From Chelydra serpentina (Eukaryota; Chordata; Testudines; Chelydridae): 64,000 bases of DNA. The stretch lies in contig JBAIAC010000056.1 in the NCBI GenBank assembly GCA_037349315.1, positions 1,960,501 through 2,024,500 of the forward strand, read 5' to 3'. The notes below the pieces were generated by a model. That model did not search any database. It was given only the letters and a program-made list of their open reading frames with translations, and was not told the DNA's origin. Position numbers and translations under genes: made by a program. Of this stretch, positions 46,845-58,139 are shown in pieces (within the stretch, counting starts at the first letter, position 1; each line of letters starts with the position of its first letter).

Positions 46845-47595
46845 GGCAGGGCTGGATTAAGTTTTTGTGGGCCTGGCGCCAAACATATTTGTGGGCCCCC
46901 ATTAGGGAAATAGGGCATGTGATGGGGGGCGGTCCACAGAGCAAGGAGCTGGTTGGGGGCAATGAGGCACAGTGCAGGGAGAGTGGCCTTACTCAGCCCA
47001 GCACAAGGGCACTGTTTACAAACCCACAACTGCTAGATGCACACTGGCCCGCCAAGCCCTGCGCTGGCAGCGTGCCCCTTTCACACTGCCCCCCTGCCCA
47101 GTTGAGCCCTTATTCCCAGCACCCCTCACCCAGAGACTTCTCCCACTGATCCCTATGCCCAGCGCCACCTCGCCCAGAGACCTCCCCCACAGATCCCTAT
47201 GCCTAATGCCCCCAGACCCAATATGCCCAGCACCCCCTGCCCAGAGACCCCTCCCGCTGACCTCCCACCACAACTTCACAGCACCCTGCACACCATACCC
47301 CCTGTGTAGCTCCCCCACCCACAGATCCCCTATTGTCCAGCTCCCCCTTCACAGTCCCACCATCACAGCTGCACAGCACCCCATATTCCTGAGGGAATTC
47401 TGCATCAAATTCCGTGCATAATATTTTTAAATTCTGAATTTTTTTTTTTAACAATAAATAAATGTGGATACTCCACCATGGCAGTGGGGAGCATAGGCCA
47501 CATGGACATGGGCAATCACCCTGCAGCCTCACCCTCCCTCACAGTGAGGCTGAACCTGACCCTGACACAGCACAAGGGCCATGTATTATATAATT
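46845..47595. other. Intergenic with C-rich degenerate repeat
   Basis: Begins agggctggattaagtttttg, a tip seen in reptile DNA elements. 47090-47370 repeats cccagagacctcccccac-like units. No gene. Confidence 0.4.
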
Positions 47596-47599
47596 ATTG

Positions 47600-47797
47600 G
47601 AGATATGCCAATCTCCTAGAACTGGGAGGACCTTGAAAGGTCATCAAGTCCAGTCCCCTGCCTTCACTAGCAGGACCAAGTACTGTCCCCTGACAGATTT
47701 TTGCCCCAGATCCCTAAGTGGCCCCCTCAAGGGTTGAACTCACAACCCTGGGTTTAGCAGGCCAATGCTCAAACCACTGAGCTATCCCATCCCCCTT
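47600..47797 (-). mobile_element. tRNA-Lys-derived SINE, variant subfamily
   Basis: Minus strand: gctcagtggtttgagcattg, gtgagttcaacccttg, tail ccagttctaggagattggca. Shares the middle gtcaggggacagtacttggt variant with the copy at 37086. Confidence 0.85.
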
Positions 47798-48489
47798 TGT
47801 GTAGGATGTATGCCACAGAAACACCCTGGGGCCTGCCTCTTTTGTGCCAGGCACACCAGATGTGGGCAGGGAGGCTCAGCCTGGCAGCAGGATCCAAGTG
47901 CAGAGGGACTTGGTGTGGGGGGATGCATATGGGGGTAAGAGGGTTCTGTGTGGGGCAGTCTGGGTTCAGGCAGCTCAGTGGGGGATCTGGATGCACAGGG
48001 AGGTTCCAGGTGCAGGGGCAATGGGAGTCTGCAGGGGGGACCAAGTGAAGGTGGTCAGAGCTCAGCGGGGTGGGATCTGGGTGCAGGGGAGGTGGGGTTC
48101 ATTTGGGTGAGGGTCTAGGTGTAGGTGGTTGGGGCTCAGTGCGGAGGGTGTCTGGGGGGGCTCATTGGGGTGGTACAGATTCAGGGAAGGTGGGGCTGAA
48201 GCTGGGAATGGAGCCATGGGGCTGAAGCCCCTAGCCATGGTTTCCCCCACAGGGCTGAAGCTGGGAATGGAGCCAGGGTTTTCCCCGCAAGACTAAAGCC
48301 GCGAGCCCCAGTGCTCACACCAGATCTAAAGCCCTGAGCCGTGGTGCTTCTGAGGGTCAGAAGCCCTGACGCCCTCCTGCCTGGAGCCCTAGCCCCCCCT
48401 CTCCCCTCCCGTGGCTGCAGCCTCCGTAATTCTGAAATTACTGTATAAAGTTTGCAGACAATATCAAGCTGGGAGGGCTTGCACCTCTC

Positions 48490-48925
48490 TCCATTCTGAA
48501 AACTGACCATGTATTCCTAATTTCCTGTCTTTTAACCAATTACTGATTCATGAGAGGGCCTTCCCTCTTATCCCATGGCTGCTTAATTTCCTGAAGAGCC
48601 TTTCTTGAGGAATCTTGTCAAAGACTTTCTCAAATGCCAAGAACACTGGCTCACCCTTGTCCACATGCTTTTTGACCCCCTCAAAGAGTTCTAATAGATT
48701 GGTGAGGCATGATTTCCCTTTGCAAAAGCCATGTGGATTCTTCCCTGACAAATCATGTACAGTTATGTGTCTGATCATTCTGTTCTTTACTATAGTTTCA
48801 ACCAGTTTGCCTGGTACTGAAGTTAGGCTTACCGGCCTGTAATTGCTAGGATTGCCTCTGGATCCTTGTTGAAAGAGTGGCGTTGCATTAGCTATCCTCC
48901 AGTCATCTGGTACAGAGGCTGATTT
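48490..48925 (-). mobile_element. CR1-type LINE internal fragment
   Basis: Minus-strand frame 48548-48778 reads [20 protein letters not shown] and VFLAFEKVFDKIPQERLFRK, the RT block around the first catalytic Asp (changed from FLDFSKAFD). Confidence 0.88.
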
Positions 48926-48996
48926 AAGAGATAGGTTACATTCTTCAGGAGGGTGGGAGAGATTCCAAGGCCAGGGAGACAGAATGAGAAGGAAGC

Positions 48997-49837
48997 TGTG
49001 ACATTATTGACATAAACTGCAATCTACATCTGAGCTTTCCTGGGAACGTTCAAACTAACACGTAAGCAAAGGCATCGGCCTGCAAACTGAGTCATGCATG
49101 GACATGTGACTTGCCCATGTGACTCCAAGATCCATCTTGCTGCTGTGATTTTTCCACAGTAAGAACAAAGAGGGGTCCTTCCACAGGCAGAGACTATAAA
49201 AGGCCCTGAAAACCCCTCCATTTTGGTTTCAATCCCGCTTCTTACTTCTGGAGGGACTTTGCTACAAACTGAAGCGCTGTACAAAGGACTGAATCACCCA
49301 TCCCAGCTGTGGATGTGCTCCAGAGACTTGATTTGAGCCTGCAATTTATTCCATCACTGCTACAAGTCTGAAACAAGAACTTTGCCATTACTGTATGTAA
49401 TTGATTCCATTTAACTAATTCTAGCTCTCATCTATATCTTTTTCCTTTTATGAATAAACCTTTAGATTTTAGATTCTAAAAGATTGGAAACAGCGTGATT
49501 TGTGGGTAAGTTCTGACGTGAATATTGACCTGGGTCTGGGGCTTGGTCCTTTGGGATCGGGGATTTTCTCTTTTACTGGGGTATTTGTTTTCATAATCAT
49601 TCATTCCCATAACGAGTGGCACTGGTGGTGATACTGGGAAACTGGAATGTCTAAGAGAACTGCTTGTTTGACTTATGGTTAGCCAGTAGGGTAAAACCAA
49701 AGTCTTCTCTGTCTGGCTGGCTTGGTGTGCCTTAGAAGTGGAGAAACCCCAGCCTTGGGCTGTAACTGCCCTGCTCTAGGCAATTTGTTCTAAATTAATA
49801 CTCTCAAAAGTGTCCCACTAAAGCCAGCATTGTTACA
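48997..49837 (+). mobile_element. 841-bp solo LTR with 5-bp TSD GAAGC
   Basis: Starts TGTGACATTATTG and ends CATTGTTACA (TG...CA). GAAGC lies at 48992-48996 and 49838-49842. Inside: a TATA box (gactataaaaggccctg, about 49194) and a poly(A) signal (tgaataaacctt, about 49452) in the right order for an LTR. No internal retroelement genes are adjacent, so the provirus was lost by LTR recombination. Family (Gypsy or ERV) not decided. Confidence 0.9.
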
Positions 49838-49842
49838 GAAGC

Positions 49843-50990
49843 TCCCGGTTTTTTTCACTCTCAGAGACCCCCAGAAGAAGTGCCCAAGGGGAGGAAGGGA
49901 GAATAAAGGGCAAAATATGAAACTGCCCTTGTGTGAAAGGCCCCAGTTTGGGACCCAATTCAGTTCCCGGCTCTACCCCAGGTTTGTGGAGGTCTCTTTG
50001 GACAGTGGTCTTAGTTCCCTGTCTGTAGAATGGGGATAAGAATTCCTGCCCTTCCAGAGGTGATGGCAGGATAATCCCATGGTCCGTGAGGGGCTCAGAC
50101 ACTCTAGGGACAGATTGTGCCAGGTGAGGGAAGGGCTGTGGAGTTTGGTCCTACAGAGGGGGAAGAAAGAGAGGGGACAGAAGGACAAGGAAAGGGGGTG
50201 GGGCAGGAGCTCAGGACATCAGTCAGTGCCAAGGGATCTGTATCTGTGTTCACCATGCCATTTCCCATCTGCTCACCATTGGCTAATTTGCAGTGAGACA
50301 GGTGGGACCTGCAGCAGGGAGTACAAGCTGAGTGGCAGACATGACCAAGCTGGTACCCTCCATACACACAGGCACATCACCTATCATTTGAAAGTGTCAT
50401 GTGTCTACTTTAACATGAGGTGTGATGTGGAGCTGTCAAGTGGTGCTGTTACCATAGGAACGTGGATAAGCAATTACACCATCAACGGGTTAAAATGACC
50501 ACTGAAATATTTGCATTCCTTTCTGTCCGTGTAATGACTGTGTATGATTTGAGACATCAAATTGGATTTCTTTGTGAGCTCAAAGCATCAGAACAACAAT
50601 CTAGAGTGTAAAACAAAATCTAATAATAAATGTGTGCAGGTCGGATTGAAATGTAATAGTGCAGGTGACATTTTAGTCAACATCATTATCCACAAACCAT
50701 GGGCAAATTCCCCAGGTTCAAAGGCACCATGTACTTCTCCAGGTAGATTTAATATATTAGATTGGCATAGCTGGGTCTCTTTGCAGCAAAGAAGTATGGA
50801 AGCATGGCTACAAATGTAGCTGACCTCTGTAAACTGCAGTGTCCTGGCTTTGGATAATATTTGGAGGCTTTTATTTTGGCTATTTCAGAGCAAAGGATTG
50901 AAGCAGCCTTGTAAGAAAACTACTTCTCCATATGCAAGCTGATCATCAGGCTGACTTACCAGAAGAACATCCACAAAACATTTGGATGAC
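49843..50990. other. Intergenic, no feature recognised
   Basis: Short ORFs only; composition becomes AT-rich after 50.5 kb. Confidence 0.35.
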
Positions 50991-50993
50991 TTA

Positions 50994-51288
50994 GGCCAGG
51001 TCTACACTAACCCCCTCTGTCGAACTAAGGTACGCACTTCAGCTATGTGAATAACGTAGCTGAAGTCGAAGTACCTTAGTTCGAATGAAAAAGCACTTAC
51101 CCGGGGTCCACACGCGGCGCGCAGGCTCCCCCGTCGACTCCGCCTACTCCGTTCGTCGAGCTGGATTATCAGCGTCGACGACGGAGCACTTCCTGGTTCG
51201 ATTTATCGCGTCTTGACAAGACGCGATAAATCGAACCCAGAACATCGATCGCGCGCCTCCGACCGGACGCGTAAGTATAGACGTACCC
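50994..51288. mobile_element. 295-bp Harbinger-type MITE, copy 2
   Basis: Flanked by TTA at 50991-50993 and 51289-51291. Left tip GGCCAGGTCTACACTAA; right tip AAGTATAGACGTACCC. Two hairpins: the acttcagctatg/cgtagctgaagt pair, and tcgatttatcgcgtct + tgac + aagacgcgataaatcga (about 51198-51233). Same length as copy 1. Confidence 0.9.
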
Positions 51289-51474
51289 TTAAATTCCTGC
51301 TTCAGATTACCAGCAGCTTGGATAGCATCAGTTAATGTTATAGTGCTGCATAGAACAGTGGTAGACTTGCCTTGTCCATGCTGCGCATGGCATGAAATCG
51401 AAGGGCTATAATGTTTTTTCTAATCTTGCCTGGAGTTTGCTACTGGAATAGCTTGCAGTTTCTACATCTGAGGG

Positions 51475-52600
51475 GAGTTGGGTGTCACCGTGCCTCAGTG
51501 GGTCACAGCTGAGGATCCGAGATTCAGGATAAATTGCTGCGAAATAAGGCAGACTCGCCCTTAAACTGGTGGTTATTCTTCCATAAGATATACCAAACTG
51601 CTATCAAAAGTAAACTTCTGTCTCACCACACTGGCTAAAGGGAAGTCAGAACTGCAGCCTCCTCAGGTATTCCAGCCCTTGTTTCACCACCAGACACTAG
51701 ACTTAATGATAAGCGGTTATTTAAAACCAATTTTGTCAACCAAAGGGTTCTTCTGATCCCAAAGGACCAGCCATATATGCAGGTCAATAACTCAGCTCTG
51801 ACCCAATAATCATGCTGTTGCCTATCATTTAGTATCTAATATCTGAAGTTTTATTTATAAGAGAAAAGAAAGAGGAGAGAGTTAAAATGGTAAAAGGAAT
51901 CAAATACATACACTCATTGAAAAGTTATTGTATCAGGTTTGAAGCAGTGATGGAATAAACTACTGGCTTGTAGAGTCTCTGGTAACTTCCAAAAGATTGG
52001 AAGGTCCTCAGTCCCTTGGTTAGAATGGTCCTGTTAGTATAAATCTATAATCCAGAGATCAGAGCAGGAAACGGGCCAAATGGAGATGCTTCCAAGGCCC
52101 TTTATACTTTCTCTCATGTGGACGGAAAACTCTCAGTCTTAGTTTTTGAAAAGTACAGGCACAAGATGGAGTTCAGGGTCACCTGTCCTTGGATGCTTCG
52201 GTGACTCAGGAGCGCCATTACCCATATTCTGGCTGAAGTGTCCTCAGGAAAGCCCATCGCGCAGGAATAAGCTTCTTCTAAGGACTATTGTGTTTGTTCC
52301 TGGGCCATTAACTTGAATGGTCCATTCACAATGTGCTGGATAGACTAGTTGTAAATTAACTACCTTGTGGATGTTACCACGGGAGCAAATATATTTGAAA
52401 TATAGGTCCGTAGTCAATATTCATAACTTTAGATACAAAAATGATATACAAATACAAACAGGATAATCATAGTCAGCAGATCACAACTTTTCCATTGACA
52501 CCTTACATGACATACTTTGCACAAGATTTGTTGCAATTGTATAACAGTGGTAGCAACAATGATATACATGGTCATATTTTAATCATATAACATCACATAA
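51475..52600 (-). mobile_element. LTR-like repeat, diverged
   Basis: Contains atgataagcggttatttaaa, agttttatttataagagaaa and cctttatactttctctcatg, the layout of the minus-strand LTR-like repeats elsewhere here. Ends not defined, no TSD seen. Confidence 0.45.
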
Positions 52601-53300
52601 GGCTTTATAGTTTTGTAGAAGCTTGGACAGGAGAAGAGCCTTTTTGCTATACATAAAATCATTGTGTCTCTTTAAAGAGCCGATAAATGCAATATCATCA
52701 AATTACAGTATTATTGCAGTGCACCTAAATGGTTTTGCTTTAATTTTGGATTTACTCAAGTAGGAAGAAAGCCATGCTGAGTGATAAACGGCATCGTTAG
52801 CAGTCAAATCTTCTACCGAAATTCTGTGCAACATGTAGTCATCTCCTCTTTGAACTGCAGCCTCCCTTAGATTGGTTGCTCTCTAAAATGTTTTTGTTTT
52901 AAGAAGTTTCTTGTCTTTCTTGTGTGTTTTTCTCAAGGAAACATGTAACAGGACCAGTTGCTGTAGGACGTGCTTGCTCTGGTGTCTATAGAAGCAGGCG
53001 AAGTTGATGCTCTGATGAGATTCACAGTCTGTTTTCTTTCCTGGCTTCAATACAACTCTAACGTGCCACATTTGACTTGCTTGTGTATTTCTGAATGCAG
53101 CCCCTGGGATAGAGTATTGGTCGCACATCATCTAAACTAGAAGATTCATCCCACAGCTGACAGTACAATTCATCTCTCTGGCCGTCTGCTGCCAGCAGCA
53201 CAGAATTCAGTCCATCCCTGGTGGCTTGTGACAGTTTTGCATTCTTTTGACTTTCTTGACAAATAACATATTTTTAAAAGTTTCTCTTTGATGTAAGTGT
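52601..53300. other. AT-rich intergenic, no gene recognised
   Basis: The longest ORF (52883-53131, minus, 82 codons) has no recognisable motif. Confidence 0.35.
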
Positions 53301-55390
53301 GACGGGTTGGATCACAGAAACCCCCTTGGGGTTACCAACTGATGTGCCAAGACTACTTCTGCCCCTGCTTTCTTGCCCTGGCAGCTTGGGACTCCAGAGC
53401 CCTGCCTGGTTTGAGCCAGATCCGCTAGCCTGCTGCAAACCCAGACCCAGATCTGAACCACGTCCCCTAACAGCTGTAGGCTTAATTGAAAGCAGCTTAA
53501 GAAGTGTTCCTGTCTTTAACACTCAGATGCCCAACTCCCAATGGTGTCCAAACCCCAAATAAATCCATTATACTCTGTATAAAACTTATACAGGGTAAAC
53601 TCATAAATTGTTCACCCTCAATAACACTGATAGAGAGATATGCACAGCTGTTTGCCCCCTTTACTTTTAATAAGTAAAAAGTGATTTTATTGACAAATGG
53701 TCCTGTGGCACCTTATAGACTAACAGAGGTATTGGAGCATAAGCTTTCGTGGGTGAATAACCACTTCTTCGGATGCAAGCAGTGGAAATGTCCAGGGGCA
53801 GATATAAATGTGCAGGGAAGAGTCAGGCTAGAGATAACGAAGTTAGCTCAGTTCAGAGAGGGTGAGGCCCTCTTCTAGCAGCTGAGGTGTGAATACCAAG
53901 GGAGGAGAAACTGCTTTTGTAGTTGGCTAGCCATTCATAATCTTTGTTTAATCCTGAGCTGATGGTGTCAAATTTGGAAATGAACTGACGCTCTATTTTT
54001 TCTCTTTGGAGTCTGGTCCTGAAGTTTTTTTGCTGCAGGATGGCTACCTTTAAATCTGCTATTGTGTGTCCAGGGAGATTGAAGTGTTCTCCTACAGGCT
54101 TTTGTATATTGCCATTTCTTATATCTGATTTGTGTCCATTTATCCTTTTGCGTAAGGACTGTCCAGTTTGGCCGATGTACATAGCAGAGGGGCATTGCTG
54201 GCATATTATGGCGTATATTACATTGGTGGATGTGCAGGTGAATGAACCGGTGATGGTGTGGCTGATCTGGTTAGGTCCTGTGATGGTGTCCCTGGTGTAG
54301 ATATGTGGGCAAAGTTGGCATCAAGGTTTGTTGTATGGATTGGTTCCTGATGTAGAGTTATTATGGTGCGGTGTGTAGTTGCTGGTGAGAATATGCTTCA
54401 GGTTGGTGGGCTGTCTGTGAGCGAGGACTGGCCTGCCTCCCAAGGCCTGTGAAAGTGAGGGGTCGTTGTCCAGGATGGGTTGTAGATCACCGATGATCCG
54501 CTGGAGAGGTTTTAGCTGAGGACTGTAAGTGATGGCCAGTGGAGTTCTGTTGGTTTCTTTCTTCGGCTTGTCTTGCAGCAAGAGGCTTCTGGGTACACGT
54601 CTGGCCCTGTTGATCTGTTTCCTTATTTCCTCATGCGGGTATCGTAGTTTTGAGAATGGTTGGTGAAGATCTTGTAGGTGTTGATCTCTGTCTGAGGGGT
54701 TGGAGCAAATACGGTTGTACCTCAGCGCTTGGCTGTAGACAATGGATCGTGTGGTGTGTCCGGGATGGAAGCTGGAGGCATGTAGGTAGGCATAGCGGTC
54801 GGTGGGTTTTTGGTATAGGGTGGTGTTAATGTGACCATCGCTTAGTGATTTTATTAAATACAGAAAGTAGGATTTAAGTGGTTCCAAGTAGTAACAGACA
54901 GAACAAAGTGAATCACCAAGCAAAATAAAATAAAACACGCAAGTCTAAGCCTAATACAGTAATAAAACTGAATACAGATAAAATCTCACCCTCGGAGATG
55001 TTTCAATAAGTTTCTTTCACAGACTGGACGCCTTCCTAGTCTGGGCACAATTCTTTCCCCTGGTACAGCCCTTGTTCCAACTCAGGTGGTAACTAAGGGA
55101 TTTCTCATGATTGCAGCCTCCTTTGTTCTGTTCCACCCCTTTATATGGCTTTGGCACAGGGCAGGACTCTTTTGTCTCTCTGGGCTCCCCTTCCCCACTT
55201 CTAAATGGAAAAGCCCCAGGTTTAAGATGGATTTCAGTACCAGGTGACATGGTCACATTTCCTCTGAGACTCCCCAGCCTTCATTCCTCCCAGCCTGACT
55301 CACAGAAAGGCCTGCCTGCAAACAGAGCCATCCACAGTCAATTGTCCTGGTTGATGAGAGCCATCAAGATTCCAAACCACCATTAATGGG
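53300..55390 (-). mobile_element. LTR-like repeat interrupted by a Penelope element
   Basis: Begins tgtgacgggttggatcacag at 53300; shares aacactgatagagagatatg, aggatttaagtggttccaag and aataaaataaaacacgcaag with the repeat at 40690. The Penelope insertion at 53692-54843 duplicated agtgattttatt. The right part (54844-55390) decays into a diverged end. Confidence 0.65.
53692..54843 (-). mobile_element. Penelope-like retroelement, 5'-truncated (RT end plus GIY-YIG)
   Basis: Minus-strand frame 54843 down to 53853: an RT C-terminal block (DGHINTTLYQKPTDRYAYLH, SFHPGHTTRSIVYSQALRYN), then one TGA (54321-54323), then in the same frame a Cys-rich linker (CQLCPHIYT) and a GIY-YIG endonuclease (MYIGQTGQSLRKRINGHKSD). 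The single stop apart, the frame is open. The element is flanked by agtgattttatt at 53680-53691 and 54844-54855. Penelope elements carry RT plus GIY-YIG and are present in reptiles. Confidence 0.92.
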
Positions 55391-55397
55391 GCTGGAG

Positions 55398-55625
55398 CTA
55401 CAGGCGCCAACTTTCCAATGTGCTGGGGGATGCTCACTGCTCAACCCTTTCCTGACCCCTCCCCAGAGCCTGCAATGCCCCCGCTCCTCCCCGTCCCTCT
55501 CCAAGCCTCCTTCATGCCAGGAAACAGCTAAGTGGGAGGTGCGGGGAAGGAGGGGGAGGCGCTGATCGGCAGGGCTGCTGGTGGGTGGGAGGTACTGGGA
55601 GTGGGGGTGGGGGGTGCTGATGGGG
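55398..55625 (+). mobile_element. hAT-type element fragment
   Basis: Begins acaggcgccaactttccaat, similar to the tip of the 30794 element, and ends in the gggagggggaggcgctgatc motif. Confidence 0.5.
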
Positions 55626-56265
55626 GTCTGGTGGCGTATTACTGTGGCTCTTTGGCAATGTACATTGATAAATTCTGGCTTCTTCTCAGGCTCAGGTTGG
55701 CAACCCCTGCCCTAGAATGTGTGGCAAAGTAATCTTCTTCCTTGCTAGAGAGGCCGCTGCTCATAGAATCATAGAATATCAGGATTGGAAGGGACTTCAG
55801 GAGGTCATCTAGTCCAAAGCAGGACCAATCCCCAACTAAATCACCCCAGCCAGGCTTTGTCAAGCCTGACCATAAAAACCTCTAAGGAAGGAGATTCCAC
55901 CACCTCCCTAGGTAACCCATTCCAGTGCTTCACCACCCTACTAGGGAAAAAGTTTTTCCTAATATCCAAACTAAACCTCCCCCACTACAACTTGAGACTC
56001 CTTGTTCTGTCATCTGGTACCACTGAGAACAGTCTAGATCCATCCTCGTTGGAATCCCCTTTCAGGTAGCTGAAATCAGATATCAAATCACCCCTCATTC
56101 TTCTCTTCTGCAGACTAAATAATCCCAGTTCCCTCAGTCTCTCCTCATAAATCATGTGCTCCAGCCCCCTAATCATTTTTGTTGCCTTCTGCTGGACTCT
56201 TTCTAATTTATCCACAGCCTTCTTGTAGTGTGGGGCCCAAAACTGGACACAGTACTCCAGATGAG

Positions 56266-56444
56266 TACTGGGAGGGGAGGGATAGGTCAGTGGTTTGAGC
56301 ATTGGCCTGCTAAACCCAGGATTGTGAGTTCAATCCTTGAGGGGGCCATTTAGGGATCTGGGGCAAAAATTGGGGATTGGTCCTGCTTTGAGCAGGGGGT
56401 TGGGCTAGATGACCTCCTAAGGTCCCTTCCAACCCTGATATTCT
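56266..56444 (+). mobile_element. tRNA-Lys-derived SINE nested in CR1, TSD ATGAG
   Basis: gggataggtcagtggtttga, gtgagttcaatcc and gatgacctcctaaggtccct in order. ATGAG at 56261-56265 and 56445-56449; the CR1 sequence continues on both sides (ctccag-atgag/gcctcacc). Confidence 0.93.
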
Positions 56445-56652
56445 ATGAGGCCTCACCAATGCCAAATAGAGGGGAATGATCACATCCTTCGATCTGCTGG
56501 CAATGCTCCTACTTATACAGCCCAAAATGCAGTTAGCCTTCTTGGCAACAAGGGCACACTGTTGACTTTTATCCAGATTCTTGTCCACTGTAACTCCTAG
56601 GTCCTTTTCTGAAGAACTGCTGCGTAGCCACTCGGTCCCTAGTCTGTAGCAG

Positions 56653-56997
56653 CAGTAGTGTAGCCACGGGGGGCGTGGAGGTAGTGGCCGTTCCCCCTGT
56701 GAGCAGAAGCGGCGCCTTAAAAAGGAAGCGGCGCCTTTTTTTAAAGGTGCTGCGTAGCTAGAAAAAGGCGCCGCTTCTCTTTAAGGCGCCACTTCTTGCA
56801 CTCACCCGGCAGTGCTCCAGCTGTTCGGTGGCATTTCGGCGGTGGGTACCACCAAAGACCTGGAACGAGTGAAGGACCCGCCGCTGAAGTGCCGCCGAGC
56901 AGCTGGAGCGCCACCCGAGCGCCACTGGGTGAGTACAAGGGGAGGCGCCTCTTTTTAGCTCTGCTCCCCCTGTACTCTGGACCTGGCTACGCGGCTG
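56653..56997. mobile_element. 345-bp non-autonomous hAT element nested in CR1, TSD TGTAGCAG
   Basis: Tips CAGTAGTGTAGCC and (reversed right end) CAGCCGCGTAGCC. The 8-bp TSD TGTAGCAG at 56645-56652 and 56998-57005 splits the CR1 motif agtctgtagcag/tgcatggg. The interior has an inverted aaggcgccgcttc / gaagcggcgcctt stem. Confidence 0.93.
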
Positions 56998-57835
56998 TGT
57001 AGCAGTGCATGGGATTCTTCCATCCTAAGTGCAGGACTCTGTGCACTTGTTGAACCTCAACAGATTTCTTTTGACCCAATCCTCTTATTTGTCTAGATCC
57101 CTCCGTATCCTATCCCTACTCTCGAGCGTATCTTCCATTCCTCACAGTTTAGTGTCATCTGCAAACTTGCTTAGGGTGCAATCCACGCCATCCTCCAGAT
57201 CGTTAATGAAAATACTGAACAAAACCGGTCCCAGGACTGTCCCTTGGGGCACTGTGTTTGATACCAGCTGTCAACTAGACATGGAGCCATTGATCACTAC
57301 CCGTTGAGCCCGATGATCTAGCCAGATTTCTAGCCACCTTATAGTCCATTCATCCAGTCCATACTTCTTTAACTTGCTGGCAAGAATACTGTAGGAGACC
57401 GTATCAAAAGCTTTGCTAAAGTCCAGGAATAACACGTCCACTGCTTTCCTCTCATCCACAGAGCCAGTTATCTCATCATAGAAGGCAATTAGGTTAGTCA
57501 GGAATGACTTGCCCTTGGTGAATCCATGCTCACTGTTCTCGATCACTTTCCTCTCCTCAAAGTGCTTCAAAATTGATTCCTTGAGGATCCATGATCCATG
57601 ATTTTTCCAGGGACTGAGGTGAGGCTGACTGGCCTATAGTTCCCTGGATCCTCCTTCCCTTTTTTAAAGATGGGCCCTACATTAGCCTTTTTCCAGTCAT
57701 CCGGACCACCCCCCGATTGCCATGAGTTTTCAAAGATAATGGCCAATGGCTCTGCAATCACATCCGCCAACTCCTTTATCACCCTCGGATGCAGTGCATC
57801 CGGCCCCATGGACTTGTTGTTAACGTACCTCAGGA

Positions 57836-58139
57836 GCTGGTTGAGGGGCATTTCGGTGGGGGGCGTCTTTGCCCTCTTGAACCGCAGGAGGGCATGGGCA
57901 CTGGAGTGGTGCTTAGCTCCGTGCCACCCTTTCTCCCCAATGTAACCCTCCTGTGCCCCCTCTCTGCCCTGGGGAGACTATTATCACCCATAGTCACTCT
58001 CCCCTTAGGGTGCAAGGACCCAAACCTCTGCCAAGTGCAGTCCTTCCACCACCAGGTTAACATCCAGATGGTAGCCGGCATGGGTTGTGCAGCAGCAGAG
58101 GGTCCTTCATGGTACCCTTCCAGGTGACCCATATAACAG
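57836..58139. other. Unassigned 300 bp between two CR1 copies
   Basis: Not CR1 and not matched elsewhere in the window. It separates a 5'-truncated CR1 from a 3'-truncated one. Confidence 0.4.

Larger units (their letters stand above)
55755..57835 (-). mobile_element. CR1 LINE with two nested insertions
   Basis: Minus-strand CR1 from its tail (catagaatcatagaatatca) to the RT N-terminus ([14 protein letters not shown], about 57800). It is broken by a SINE (56266-56444) and a hAT element (56653-56997). Stops and frameshifts throughout; RT pieces such as [20 protein letters not shown] and [20 protein letters not shown] remain readable. Confidence 0.93.

Noticed and set aside
29771..56444. tRNA-Lys genes
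   Set aside because: The tRNA-like boxes belong to SINE copies with CR1-type tails and degenerate stems, not to folded functional tRNAs.
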